In this document: in pieces, positions 55,887 to 63,213 of the stretch
Numbering within the stretch: position 1 is the first letter of the stretch
Layout: each line of letters opens with the position of its first letter
DNA from: Geofilum rubicundum JCM 15548
GTDB lineage: Bacteria > Bacteroidota > Bacteroidia > Bacteroidales > Marinilabiliaceae
Assembly: GCF_000974365.1 (NCBI RefSeq)
Contig: NZ_BAZW01000003.1
Span: forward strand, 144,551-208,550
Direction: 5' to 3'
Length of the DNA: 64,000 nt
Program-made: the position numbers and the translations under genes
Notes under the pieces: model-generated
Database searches by the model: none
Seen by the model: the letters and a program-made list of their open reading frames with translations, nothing else
What the model was told of the DNA's origin: nothing

Positions 55887-58165
55887 TAACTACAACAAAG
55901 GAGGTTCTGGCCAAATCAGAACCTCCTATTTCACTGAAACAACACATTGATGAATGTTTGGGGGTGTGCGAATCACTTCGGAATGCATTTGAACGCCTAC
56001 CTGTAGGCGATTCAGATCGTTTTTGGCAATTAATTCGATTAGGAATCATTTTTCATGATTTGGGAAAATCCCATTCTGAGTTTCAAAAGATGCTTTCCAA
56101 GGAGCGCACTAATTGGTATCATCAGAGACATGAGCTGTTTTCAGTCTCTTTTGTGGAACAATTGGAATTACCAGAAGAGGATAAATCGATATTGAAATTA
56201 ATTATTGCTGGACACCACAAGGACTTCAATTTTCTTTTTGATCATATTCAACATGGTTATAAAACTGGTGAGGATTTATTTTCATTTGGAGAGGATGGGA
56301 AACTGGAATGGGATGAAGAAACCCAGAAGCTAAATCAGCAATTCATACAGGCCTTTTTGAAAGAGTATAATGTCCCATTCAAAATTAGCTCATTAACCTT
56401 TCCTCTTCAATTGATTAAAGATTATGCTCGTAATCCGATTAACGCGAGTAATATAGTTTTTCAGGAGTTGTTAATGGCTGCCGGAGCTTTGAAACAATGC
56501 GATCATTCGGCTTCCGCCGGAATATTTAAAGTGAACGTTTTAGAAGAAAAGCATTTTAATTTTCTATACGATACCGAATGGAGACCATATTATCACCAAA
56601 AGAGGTCTTCGGAAATTAATGGGAATATTATATTGACAGCTCCAACAGGCTCTGGAAAAACAGAAGCCTCGTTAATGTGGCTTCATAAACAGATTAAGGA
56701 AAATGGACAAGGACGAACCTTTTACATTTTGCCGTTCACAGCTTCAATCAATGCCATGTTTGAACGACTTGACCACAAGATGCAAGGAAATAATGAAATT
56801 GTTGGAGTTGTTCATGGAAAACTGACGGAGTACATTGAAAGTCGGTTCGGGGAAGAAGATTATAGTTTGCAAAATGAAAAGATTAAATATGAGCTTAAAG
56901 ATAGTTTTCGAGCCCTAGTTCCTCCTTTAAAAGTTACAACTCCCTTTCAATTGCTTAAATCTATTTTCGGTTTGAAAGGTTTTGAAAAAGGTATTTTTGA
57001 AATGAGTGGTGGCTATTTTATTTTTGACGAAATTCATGCTTATGATCCTGAAGTAACCGCACAAATCAAAGTTCTCATCGAGTTTGCTTCCCGATTTCTG
57101 AATGTGAATGTTTGTCTTATGACTGCCACTTTGCCAAGCTTCTTGAAAAGGGAATTTTCTGAAGCATTAGGGAGTTATACAGAAGTTTGTGCAGATGAAG
57201 AGTTATACCAATCATTTGTTCGGCACCGAATAAGAGTGAATGAAGGGTTACTTTTCGATCATGTTGCTGATATTCAGCTTCGCTTAGATTCAGGTGACAA
57301 GGTGTTAGTTGTTAGTAATACTGTAAAACAAGCTCAAGCTATTTACAAAATTTTGAATGCTTCAAAAAAAGTATTGCTTCATAGCGCTTTTAATGGAGTG
57401 GATCGTAACCAGAAAGAGAATGAATTGAAATCAGATGATGTAAAGCTTTTGGTGGGAACTCAGGCGATTGAGGTCAGTTTGGATATTGATTACGATGTTA
57501 TTTTTACTGAGCCTGCCCCGCTTGATGCATTATTGCAACGATTTGGGCGTGTGAATCGTCATCGGTTAAACGGTCATTATCGTTTACCCTGCGATTGTAT
57601 CATATTTTCCAAACGCAACGATGTGGACAAATATATCTATAAAAATGAGGAGATTATTTTTAGAACTTTGAATGTGCTTCGTGAAATAGAAGCTATTAAT
57701 TCAGGAGTAGTTTCCGAAATCGAATTGCAAAAATACATTGATCAGGTTTATCCTGATTGGTCGGTCAAGGATAAGGACGATTTTGACCGAGTTTATTCCC
57801 ATTTGAAAGCAGATGTCCTGGAAAACCTTTCTCCCTTTATTTTTTTTCCACATCGCGAAGAGGAATTTGAAAAACAATTTGATGGAATAAAAGTGTTGCC
57901 CTCTATAAAGGCGCATGAATATCAAGAATTGCTGGAAGCAAACAAATTCATCAAGGCTGAATCTTTGAAGGTTTCCATAACAAAACAACGTTTTGCATCG
58001 TTGATTTCTAAAGAAGGTATTCAGCGTGAAGTTTCAGCTTTTCAACTTATTCGAAAAGAAGTAATCAAAGAGCAATCTTATTTTATCATTAATCGAAAAT
58101 ATGACGATAATTTAGGTTTGCAATTAGATGTTGAAGAAAGCAGTCAGCAGTCACAGTTTTATTAA
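55883..58165 (+). CDS. cas3: Cas3 helicase-nuclease (HD + SF2 helicase)
   Basis: A 760-residue effector nuclease. HD nuclease at the N-terminus: His21, FHDLGKSH (His58-Asp59), His83 and GHHKDF (His111/112). Helicase: Walker A APTGSGKT (253-260), DEIH box (382-385), MTATLPS (413-419), and GTQAIEVSLDIDYD/QRFGRVNRH near 520-545. It degrades DNA unwound after Cascade recruitment. HD and helicase domains are fused, in contrast to split versions. It ends the interference block; a 242-nt gap follows. Confidence 0.96.
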   Translation: MITTTKEVLAKSEPPISLKQHIDECLGVCESLRNAFERLPVGDSDRFWQLIRLGIIFHDLGKSHSEFQKMLSKERTNWYHQRHELFSVSFVEQLELPEEDKSILKLIIAGHHKDFNFLFDHIQHGYKTGEDLFSFGEDGKLEWDEETQKLNQQFIQAFLKEYNVPFKISSLTFPLQLIKDYARNPINASNIVFQELLMAAGALKQCDHSASAGIFKVNVLEEKHFNFLYDTEWRPYYHQKRSSEINGNIILTAPTGSGKTEASLMWLHKQIKENGQGRTFYILPFTASINAMFERLDHKMQGNNEIVGVVHGKLTEYIESRFGEEDYSLQNEKIKYELKDSFRALVPPLKVTTPFQLLKSIFGLKGFEKGIFEMSGGYFIFDEIHAYDPEVTAQIKVLIEFASRFLNVNVCLMTATLPSFLKREFSEALGSYTEVCADEELYQSFVRHRIRVNEGLLFDHVADIQLRLDSGDKVLVVSNTVKQAQAIYKILNASKKVLLHSAFNGVDRNQKENELKSDDVKLLVGTQAIEVSLDIDYDVIFTEPAPLDALLQRFGRVNRHRLNGHYRLPCDCIIFSKRNDVDKYIYKNEEIIFRTLNVLREIEAINSGVVSEIELQKYIDQVYPDWSVKDKDDFDRVYSHLKADVLENLSPFIFFPHREEEFEKQFDGIKVLPSIKAHEYQELLEANKFIKAESLKVSITKQRFASLISKEGIQREVSAFQLIRKEVIKEQSYFIINRKYDDNLGLQLDVEESSQQSQFY

Positions 58166-58240
58166 AAACCAACATTGTCAAAAGCTGCGCGATAAGAAAA
58201 CAGTAGTAAACAAGAATATAAGCAATACAGCACTAACTTT

Positions 58241-58384
58241 ATGTACAGCCACTTTCTTTTAAAAGCGGAGCAAAGAGTTTGCCTTTCTCTTAAAGGTTAT
58301 GCCCTCATCATGAATCCAATATTGTTTTTTCAAGGCTCTGTAGCTGCTGAATCTATTTATGTAGGCAAAAATTTATTAATGTGA
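58241..58384 (+). CDS. Possible small ORF (47 aa) in the cas3-cas4 gap
   Basis: The only sizeable interval in the operon (58166-58407) holds a 47-codon frame starting MYSHFLLKAEQRVCLSLKGY and ending KNLLM, reaching to 23 nt before cas4. No known domain; one central hydrophobic stretch (ALIMNPILFF). It may be chance; coding is supported only by an uninterrupted frame over 60% of the gap. Confidence 0.25.
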   Translation: MYSHFLLKAEQRVCLSLKGYALIMNPILFFQGSVAAESIYVGKNLLM

Positions 58385-58407
58385 ACTCATAAGAAGTAAT
58401 CAAGGTC

Positions 58408-58929
58408 ATGCAAATAACCGGAACTCATTTCAACTATTATCAAGTATGTCACCGTAAACTTTGGTTATTTGCCAATGGTATTAACATGGAGCATACCAGC
58501 GATTTGGTGGCTGAGGGCAAACTGATACATGAAAATACTTATCCTTTTCGTAGTGATAAATATACAGAGATTGAAATTGATGGGGTTAAAATCGACTTCT
58601 ACGATGCCCGAAATAAGGTGGTACACGAAATAAAAAAGAGTCGGAGCCATGAGGAGGCGCATGAGTGGCAAGTGAAATACTACTTATTTGTGTTGAAGAG
58701 AAACGGTATAGATGGCGCCACCGCTGTACTGGAATATCCAACTCTGCGAAAAACGCTAAATCTGGAGTTGTCAAAAGATGATGATGAGAAAATAGTAGAA
58801 ATGCGGCGACAAATAGAGGAAATCATCTCGACTCCAAATTGTCCTCCGCTTTTGAACAGCAGAAAATGCCGTAATTGCTCGTACTTCGACTTTTGTTATT
58901 CGGGGGAAGGTGAAGAATTGCCATTGTAA
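58408..58929 (+). CDS. cas4: Cas4 Fe-S exonuclease (adaptation)
   Basis: A 173-residue RecB-like nuclease that trims and orients prespacers for PAM-correct integration. Fe-S cysteines: Cys14 and the C-terminal Cys154, Cys157, Cys163. Nuclease residues: His41 region (GKLIHE), Asp63 (VKIDFYD), Glu74-x-Lys76 (HEIKKS) and Gln88 (EWQVKYY). Followed after 15 nt by the SWIM gene rather than directly by cas1. Confidence 0.93.
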   Translation: MQITGTHFNYYQVCHRKLWLFANGINMEHTSDLVAEGKLIHENTYPFRSDKYTEIEIDGVKIDFYDARNKVVHEIKKSRSHEEAHEWQVKYYLFVLKRNGIDGATAVLEYPTLRKTLNLELSKDDDEKIVEMRRQIEEIISTPNCPPLLNSRKCRNCSYFDFCYSGEGEELPL

Positions 58930-58944
58930 TCCATTTTTTTTCAT

Positions 58945-60636
58945 ATGCAGTTATATCTAGACAATTTTGACTCTGAGATCGACCCGGTTATTGTTGACCG
59001 GGGGCTGGCGTATTACTATTCAAATGCCATAACTGAGGCTGTTGAGTATCCTGAAGGACATTGGACTGCCAGCGTTGAAGGGAGCGATGATTATACCGTG
59101 ACTATTGACTTTCTTGGCAATAAGGTTCTTGACTGGGATTGTGACTGTCCGTACGATAAGGGTCCGGTTTGCAAGCATGTGGTGGCTGTTTTACGGTATG
59201 TAAAGAATCTGGTAAAAGGTGACGAATCCATTGGTGTCACAAAAAGTAACGATGAAAAATCGCAACAACTTTCGTCTCTTGAGACCGCCACAAATATTCT
59301 GTCCCGAATGACGGACAATGATTTGCGTGATTTTGTTTCGCAGCAGCTTCATTTCGATGATTTGTTCTTAAACTCTTTTTTGATGGCGTTTCCCGATAAG
59401 GATCAATCAAAATTATCCGAAGATAGGTATAGGCAAATTATCCGTGAGATTGCTCTGAAGGCGGCCGATCGGTATGGTTATATAGATTACTACCATGCAG
59501 ACGATTTTGTTAGCCCTGTATTAAGTTTGCTGGATGATGCCAGCAAACGTTTGACAAAAAGTAACGTTGATGAAACGTTCGCTCTTGTTTCTGTAATTAT
59601 GGAGGAAACTCCTGAATTGGCTATGGAGATGGACGACTCAGGAGGCGGCATTATGATGATTTGGGAGGATGCTTTGGAGGTGATGTGTCAAATAAATGAA
59701 TTGGCTCAACCAGCGTTTAAAGATGTGATGTTTAATTATTTTGTGACGCAGTTGCCCTTTGAGCGCTATAATAATCTGGGTTTAGACGATTCTTTATTGA
59801 GTCTTCTTGGAAAACTTGCCTATACAAAAGAACAAGAAAAATGCCTTTTGGAATTGATAGACCAAAGAATCAGAACTTTGGGAAAGGAATTTAATATTAG
59901 GGGGTTGCTGCAAATTAAAATTGATTTTTTTGAAAGACAAGGCAGACTAGCCGAAGCGTGGGAGGTCGTTACAGCGAATCTTAATATTACTGAATTTAGG
60001 ATGAAAGTTATCGACCGTTTCATTTTTGAGAAAAAATTTGATGAGGCACGCAGATTCTGTAGGGAAGGTATTATTCTGGAAAAGGGCGATCGCTATGCTT
60101 GGTCTCCCGGTTCTAAGTACAAGGAAAAGCTTTTGGAGATAGCTCAAAAAGAGCCCAATAAAAAAGAGATATTGGCACTGGCTGAAGATTTGTTTTACTC
60201 AACGCAATATCAGATTAAGTATTTTAAGTTGCTGAAAGATAATTGGCCTAAGGAGGGATGGGAAAAAAAGCGAAATTTAATCATTGATCGCATAAAAGGT
60301 TCGGATGCCAAAGGGAGTTTTCAAAGTGCGTTTGCTCTGGCCAAAATTTTTTCTGAGGAAGAACTTTATGACCGTTTGCTCAAGCTCTTACAAATCAATC
60401 AAACATTTATGGTGTTTGTGGATGAGTATGCAAAGATTATTGCCGGATACTATCCGGCCGAGGTTGTGGAATTATACTCTCAGGCTATCCTTAATTATGC
60501 AGAAGCAACAGGCCGACCGGTTTATAACGAAACCGTGAAATATTTGAAAAACTTGTCGGATTTAGCTGGCGGCAAGGATGTTGCCGCCAGGTTGGTCTCA
60601 CATTTCCGACAGGTTTATAAAAACCGGAAAGCATGA
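58945..60636 (+). CDS. SWIM zinc-finger protein embedded between cas4 and cas1
   Basis: A 563-residue protein not belonging to any standard Cas family. Residues ~50-90 hold a SWIM zinc finger with the exact CxC...CxH ligand pattern: Cys66, Cys68, Cys76, His78 (WDCDCPYDKGPVCKHVVAVL). The remaining ~470 residues are mostly alpha-helical with many charged repeats-like helices and no nuclease or helicase motif seen. SWIM domains bind DNA or proteins. It lies in the operon with 15 nt to cas4 and 34 nt to cas1, same strand and similar composition, so it must be co-transcribed with the adaptation genes. A role in spacer acquisition is inference. Confidence 0.9.
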   Translation: MQLYLDNFDSEIDPVIVDRGLAYYYSNAITEAVEYPEGHWTASVEGSDDYTVTIDFLGNKVLDWDCDCPYDKGPVCKHVVAVLRYVKNLVKGDESIGVTKSNDEKSQQLSSLETATNILSRMTDNDLRDFVSQQLHFDDLFLNSFLMAFPDKDQSKLSEDRYRQIIREIALKAADRYGYIDYYHADDFVSPVLSLLDDASKRLTKSNVDETFALVSVIMEETPELAMEMDDSGGGIMMIWEDALEVMCQINELAQPAFKDVMFNYFVTQLPFERYNNLGLDDSLLSLLGKLAYTKEQEKCLLELIDQRIRTLGKEFNIRGLLQIKIDFFERQGRLAEAWEVVTANLNITEFRMKVIDRFIFEKKFDEARRFCREGIILEKGDRYAWSPGSKYKEKLLEIAQKEPNKKEILALAEDLFYSTQYQIKYFKLLKDNWPKEGWEKKRNLIIDRIKGSDAKGSFQSAFALAKIFSEEELYDRLLKLLQINQTFMVFVDEYAKIIAGYYPAEVVELYSQAILNYAEATGRPVYNETVKYLKNLSDLAGGKDVAARLVSHFRQVYKNRKA

Positions 60637-60670
60637 TGGAGATACTAAATAAACACTTTTAATCCAAGCC

Positions 60671-61678
60671 ATGAAAAAAACCTACTACCTTTTTAATCCA
60701 GGGCAGTTGAGCCGAAAGGACAATACGCTAAAATTCACACCGATGGTTGAGCCGGGCAACCCTGTTGCCGCTCCTCGGTATTTGCCTGTTGAGGGTATTG
60801 AGGACTTGTACGTTTTTGGATCACTGGATGCTAACAGTGCCCTCTATAATTTTCTGGGGCAAAGCAATATTGCCGTACATTTTTTTGACTATTACGAAAA
60901 CTATACAGGCTCCTTTATGCCACGTGACCAGTTGCTGTCTGGTCGCATGCTTATGGCACAGACTTCGCACTACACGGATAAAGTCAAACGCCAGACCATT
61001 GCAAGGAATTTTATTGACGGAGCATCTTTTAACATCCTTAAAAACCTAAAATACTATCACAATCGCGATAAGGATATGGCCGAAATAATCGAAAAGATTG
61101 AAACCCTGAGATTATCCATTGCCAACACTTCTGCCATCGACCAGTTAATGGGCATTGAAGGCAATATTCGGATGACCTATTACGATGCATTCAATCTCAT
61201 AGTCAACGATTTCTCCATGGGTAATCGTACCAAACAGCCACCACAGAACGAGGTGAACGCGCTTATCTCGTTCGGAAACATGATGTGCTACAGTCAATGC
61301 CTGCGTGCCATACACCAAACCCAGCTCAACCCGGTAATCAGTTACCTGCACACGCCTGGCGAACGCCGCTACTCTCTGGCACTTGATTTGGCCGAGATTT
61401 TCAAGCCGCTTTTGGTGGACAGGGTTATCTTTAAAGTGTTAAATAAAAAGGCGATACAGGAAAAGCATTTCGACCGCCAACTTAACCGCTGTCTGCTTAA
61501 TCCATCGGGTAAAAAGATATTTGTACAGGCATTTGAAGAACGCCTCAACGAAACCATTAAGCACCGTAAACTGAACCGAAATGTGAGCTATAAACACCTG
61601 GTGAAATTGGAGTGCTATAAATTAAGTAAACACCTCTTGGATATTGAGGAGTATAAACCCTTTAAAATGTGGTGGTAG
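60671..61678 (+). CDS. cas1: Cas1 integrase (type I-B)
   Basis: A 335-residue integrase that, with Cas2, inserts prespacers at the leader-repeat junction. Metal ligands are recognisable as Glu163 (LMGIEGNIRMTYYDAF), His227 (SYLHTPGERR) and Asp239/Glu242 (LALDLAEIFKP). The start KKTYYLFNPGQLSRKDNTL and length fit the type I-B lineage. 52 nt before cas2. Confidence 0.96.
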   Translation: MKKTYYLFNPGQLSRKDNTLKFTPMVEPGNPVAAPRYLPVEGIEDLYVFGSLDANSALYNFLGQSNIAVHFFDYYENYTGSFMPRDQLLSGRMLMAQTSHYTDKVKRQTIARNFIDGASFNILKNLKYYHNRDKDMAEIIEKIETLRLSIANTSAIDQLMGIEGNIRMTYYDAFNLIVNDFSMGNRTKQPPQNEVNALISFGNMMCYSQCLRAIHQTQLNPVISYLHTPGERRYSLALDLAEIFKPLLVDRVIFKVLNKKAIQEKHFDRQLNRCLLNPSGKKIFVQAFEERLNETIKHRKLNRNVSYKHLVKLECYKLSKHLLDIEEYKPFKMWW

Positions 61679-61730
61679 AATCCTTCTATATCAAGCCAGA
61701 ATTTTTCCAACCAAAATAAACTACCTTCTT

Positions 61731-61994
61731 ATGTATATTATTCTTGTTTATGACATCAACCAGAAGCGTGTAGGGAAAATGCTCAGACTTTGCCGTAAAT
61801 ATCTGAACTGGATTCAAAATTCTGTATTTGAAGGTGAAATTTCAGAAGTAAAGCTAACAGAACTAAAATTTAACGCTTTAAAAATCATGAATCCTCAGAC
61901 TGACAGCTTGATTATTTTTAAAACTCGGCAAGAAAAATGGCTTGATAAAGAAGTTATTGGATTGGAGCGTGCTGATATTGATAATTTCCTGTAA
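61731..61994 (+). CDS. cas2: Cas2 (adaptation)
   Basis: An 87-residue ferredoxin-fold protein. Start MYIILVYDINQKRVGKMLRL at 61731 is chosen over the frame opening at 61644 because the conserved first beta strand with Asp8 begins here. WIQNSVFEGEISEVKLTEL is the second conserved element. Dimer acts as bridge between Cas1 dimers. Confidence 0.95.
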   Translation: MYIILVYDINQKRVGKMLRLCRKYLNWIQNSVFEGEISEVKLTELKFNALKIMNPQTDSLIIFKTRQEKWLDKEVIGLERADIDNFL

Positions 61995-62117
61995 TTACTG
62001 TGTTTCCAACTACAGTTTTGAGCCTCTAACACTGTATTATAGATCTTCTGTTGGACTTCCTGCAAGACCTGGAAAATTTTCGGCCGCATAGATATAGAAA
62101 AAAAGAAACTAATTAGT

Positions 62118-62125
62118 TACATTTG
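62118..62125 (+). promoter_or_regulatory. -7 box of the HigBA-like pair
   Basis: TACATTTG fits TAnnTTTG and ends 10 nt before the toxin ATG, implying a very short leader. The -33 element is weak. It would give the pair its own promoter in the 141-nt gap after cas2. Confidence 0.45.
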
Positions 62126-62135
62126 TAGTATCGTC

Positions 62136-62477
62136 ATGAGAATACTTGAACCCTACAAAGATTATTTTTGGGAGTTTTATAACCCACTCCCACAGAAGGT
62201 GAAAGAAAAAGTTGATTACGTTTTGCAAATTGTAATTTCAGTGCAAAGAATATCGACTAATTTCTTTAAACACCTTGAAGATGGAATATATGAAATCAGA
62301 ATCGAGGTGGGGCGCAATATTTATCGAATATTTTGTTTTTTCGATGATAACAAACTTGTGATTTTACTGCATGGCTTTCAGAAGAAAACCCAAAAAACCC
62401 TGAGAAAGGAAATCGAACAAGCCAAAAGAATAAGGAGGATGTATTATGAAGACAAAGAATCCCAAAACAATAAATGA
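62136..62477 (+). CDS. HigB/RelE-type toxin (Gp49-like)
   Basis: A 113-residue basic protein of the phage Gp49-like/HigB toxin family: YEIRIEVGRNIYRIFCFFDD, LVILLHGFQKKTQKT and a basic C-terminal helix IEQAKRIRRMYYED. Such toxins cleave mRNA on the ribosome. Toxin gene precedes antitoxin, the usual HigBA order, and overlaps it by 32 nt. Located between cas2 and the CRISPR leader. Confidence 0.85.
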   Translation: MRILEPYKDYFWEFYNPLPQKVKEKVDYVLQIVISVQRISTNFFKHLEDGIYEIRIEVGRNIYRIFCFFDDNKLVILLHGFQKKTQKTLRKEIEQAKRIRRMYYEDKESQNNK

Positions 62478-62745
62478 ACTCCTTGACCAGAATTATGGCA
62501 AGGAAGGAACCAAGACTCGTGACGGTTTTAAGCAAAAAGCAGAAGCCTTCATGGTTGCGGAGTTGGTAAAAGCATCTCGTAAGAAAGCCAATTTAACACA
62601 GCAACAACTGGCAGAAAAATTGGAGGTGAAAAGGTCGTATATTTCGAAAATAGAAAGGGCTTCAAGTGACGTTCGGATCTCAACCTTGCGGAAAATTATT
62701 GAAACCGGATTAGGAGGAAAGCTTCATGTTAGTGTTGAATTTTAA
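62446..62745 (+). CDS. HigA-type antitoxin (XRE HTH)
   Basis: A 99-residue protein with an XRE helix-turn-helix at ~50-70 (LTQQQLAEKLEVKRSYISKI) and a C-terminal strand KLHVSVEF. It should bind the toxin and repress the promoter. The 32-nt overlap with the toxin frame supports coupled translation. Confidence 0.87.
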   Translation: MKTKNPKTINELLDQNYGKEGTKTRDGFKQKAEAFMVAELVKASRKKANLTQQQLAEKLEVKRSYISKIERASSDVRISTLRKIIETGLGGKLHVSVEF

Positions 62746-63093
62746 AATGGCTTTCAGGCCGTAGTTCATTGGAAAATATAGGCATTGCCTTGTAAAAAAG
62801 TTTTGTTATTAATCAGTATTTTTTCATAATCAGGGCTGAACCTCCAGTTCTATTTCTCATATTAATCCAGTTCTCTGATTTTTTTGTTACCTCAAAACAA
62901 TAGTTTCTTTAAATATCAGATAAAATACAGTTTTAAGTCGTTCGTGATGATGTCGGTAAGGCGTTGATTATGAATAAGATAAATAATTTAAGGTTGTCGT
63001 TCCACCTGCAAATATTATTATTTCATAACAAAGAATGCAATTCATAATAGAAGAAAGTTCTTTGACGTACTGAAAATCAATTATATAAATGTG

Positions 63094-63137
63094 GTTGTCG
63101 ATCCTCGGTCTTTTTTGAACTTTCAGGCATCGACAAC
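63094..63137 (+). repeat. Inverted repeat in the CRISPR leader
   Basis: GTTGTCGAT at 63094-63102 and ATCGACAAC at 63129-63137 are perfect 9-bp inverted repeats with 26 nt between, located directly upstream of the array promoter. Good candidate for a host-factor or regulator site. Confidence 0.75.
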
Positions 63138-63144
63138 TTTTCGC

Positions 63145-63174
63145 TTGCAAAACACCATCCAAAAGCTATCTTTA
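63145..63174 (+). promoter_or_regulatory. CRISPR array promoter
   Basis: TTG at 63145-63147 and TATCTTTA at 63167-63174, separated by 19 nt, match the Bacteroidota consensus except the last base (A for G). Transcription would start near 63181, ~33 nt before repeat 1. Confidence 0.6.
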
Positions 63175-63213
63175 CACCAGTAATGTCGTTATTTTTTTGT
63201 GAAAAACTAACGG

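Larger units (their letters stand above)
62746..63213 (+). promoter_or_regulatory. CRISPR leader region
   Basis: 468 AT-rich nucleotides with no gene between the antitoxin and the first repeat. The final 130 nt hold an inverted repeat and a promoter (separate entries), and the T-rich TTATTTTTTTG tract next to repeat 1. Because the repeat 3' end carries ATTGAAAT, transcription runs left to right and new spacers should be added at 63214. Confidence 0.75.

Noticed and set aside
58256..58278. Degenerate CRISPR repeat (CreA-like) in the cas3-cas4 gap
   Set aside because: Only the first seven bases and a short AGAGT match with a different spacing; not enough for a claim, mentioned only as a weak hint.
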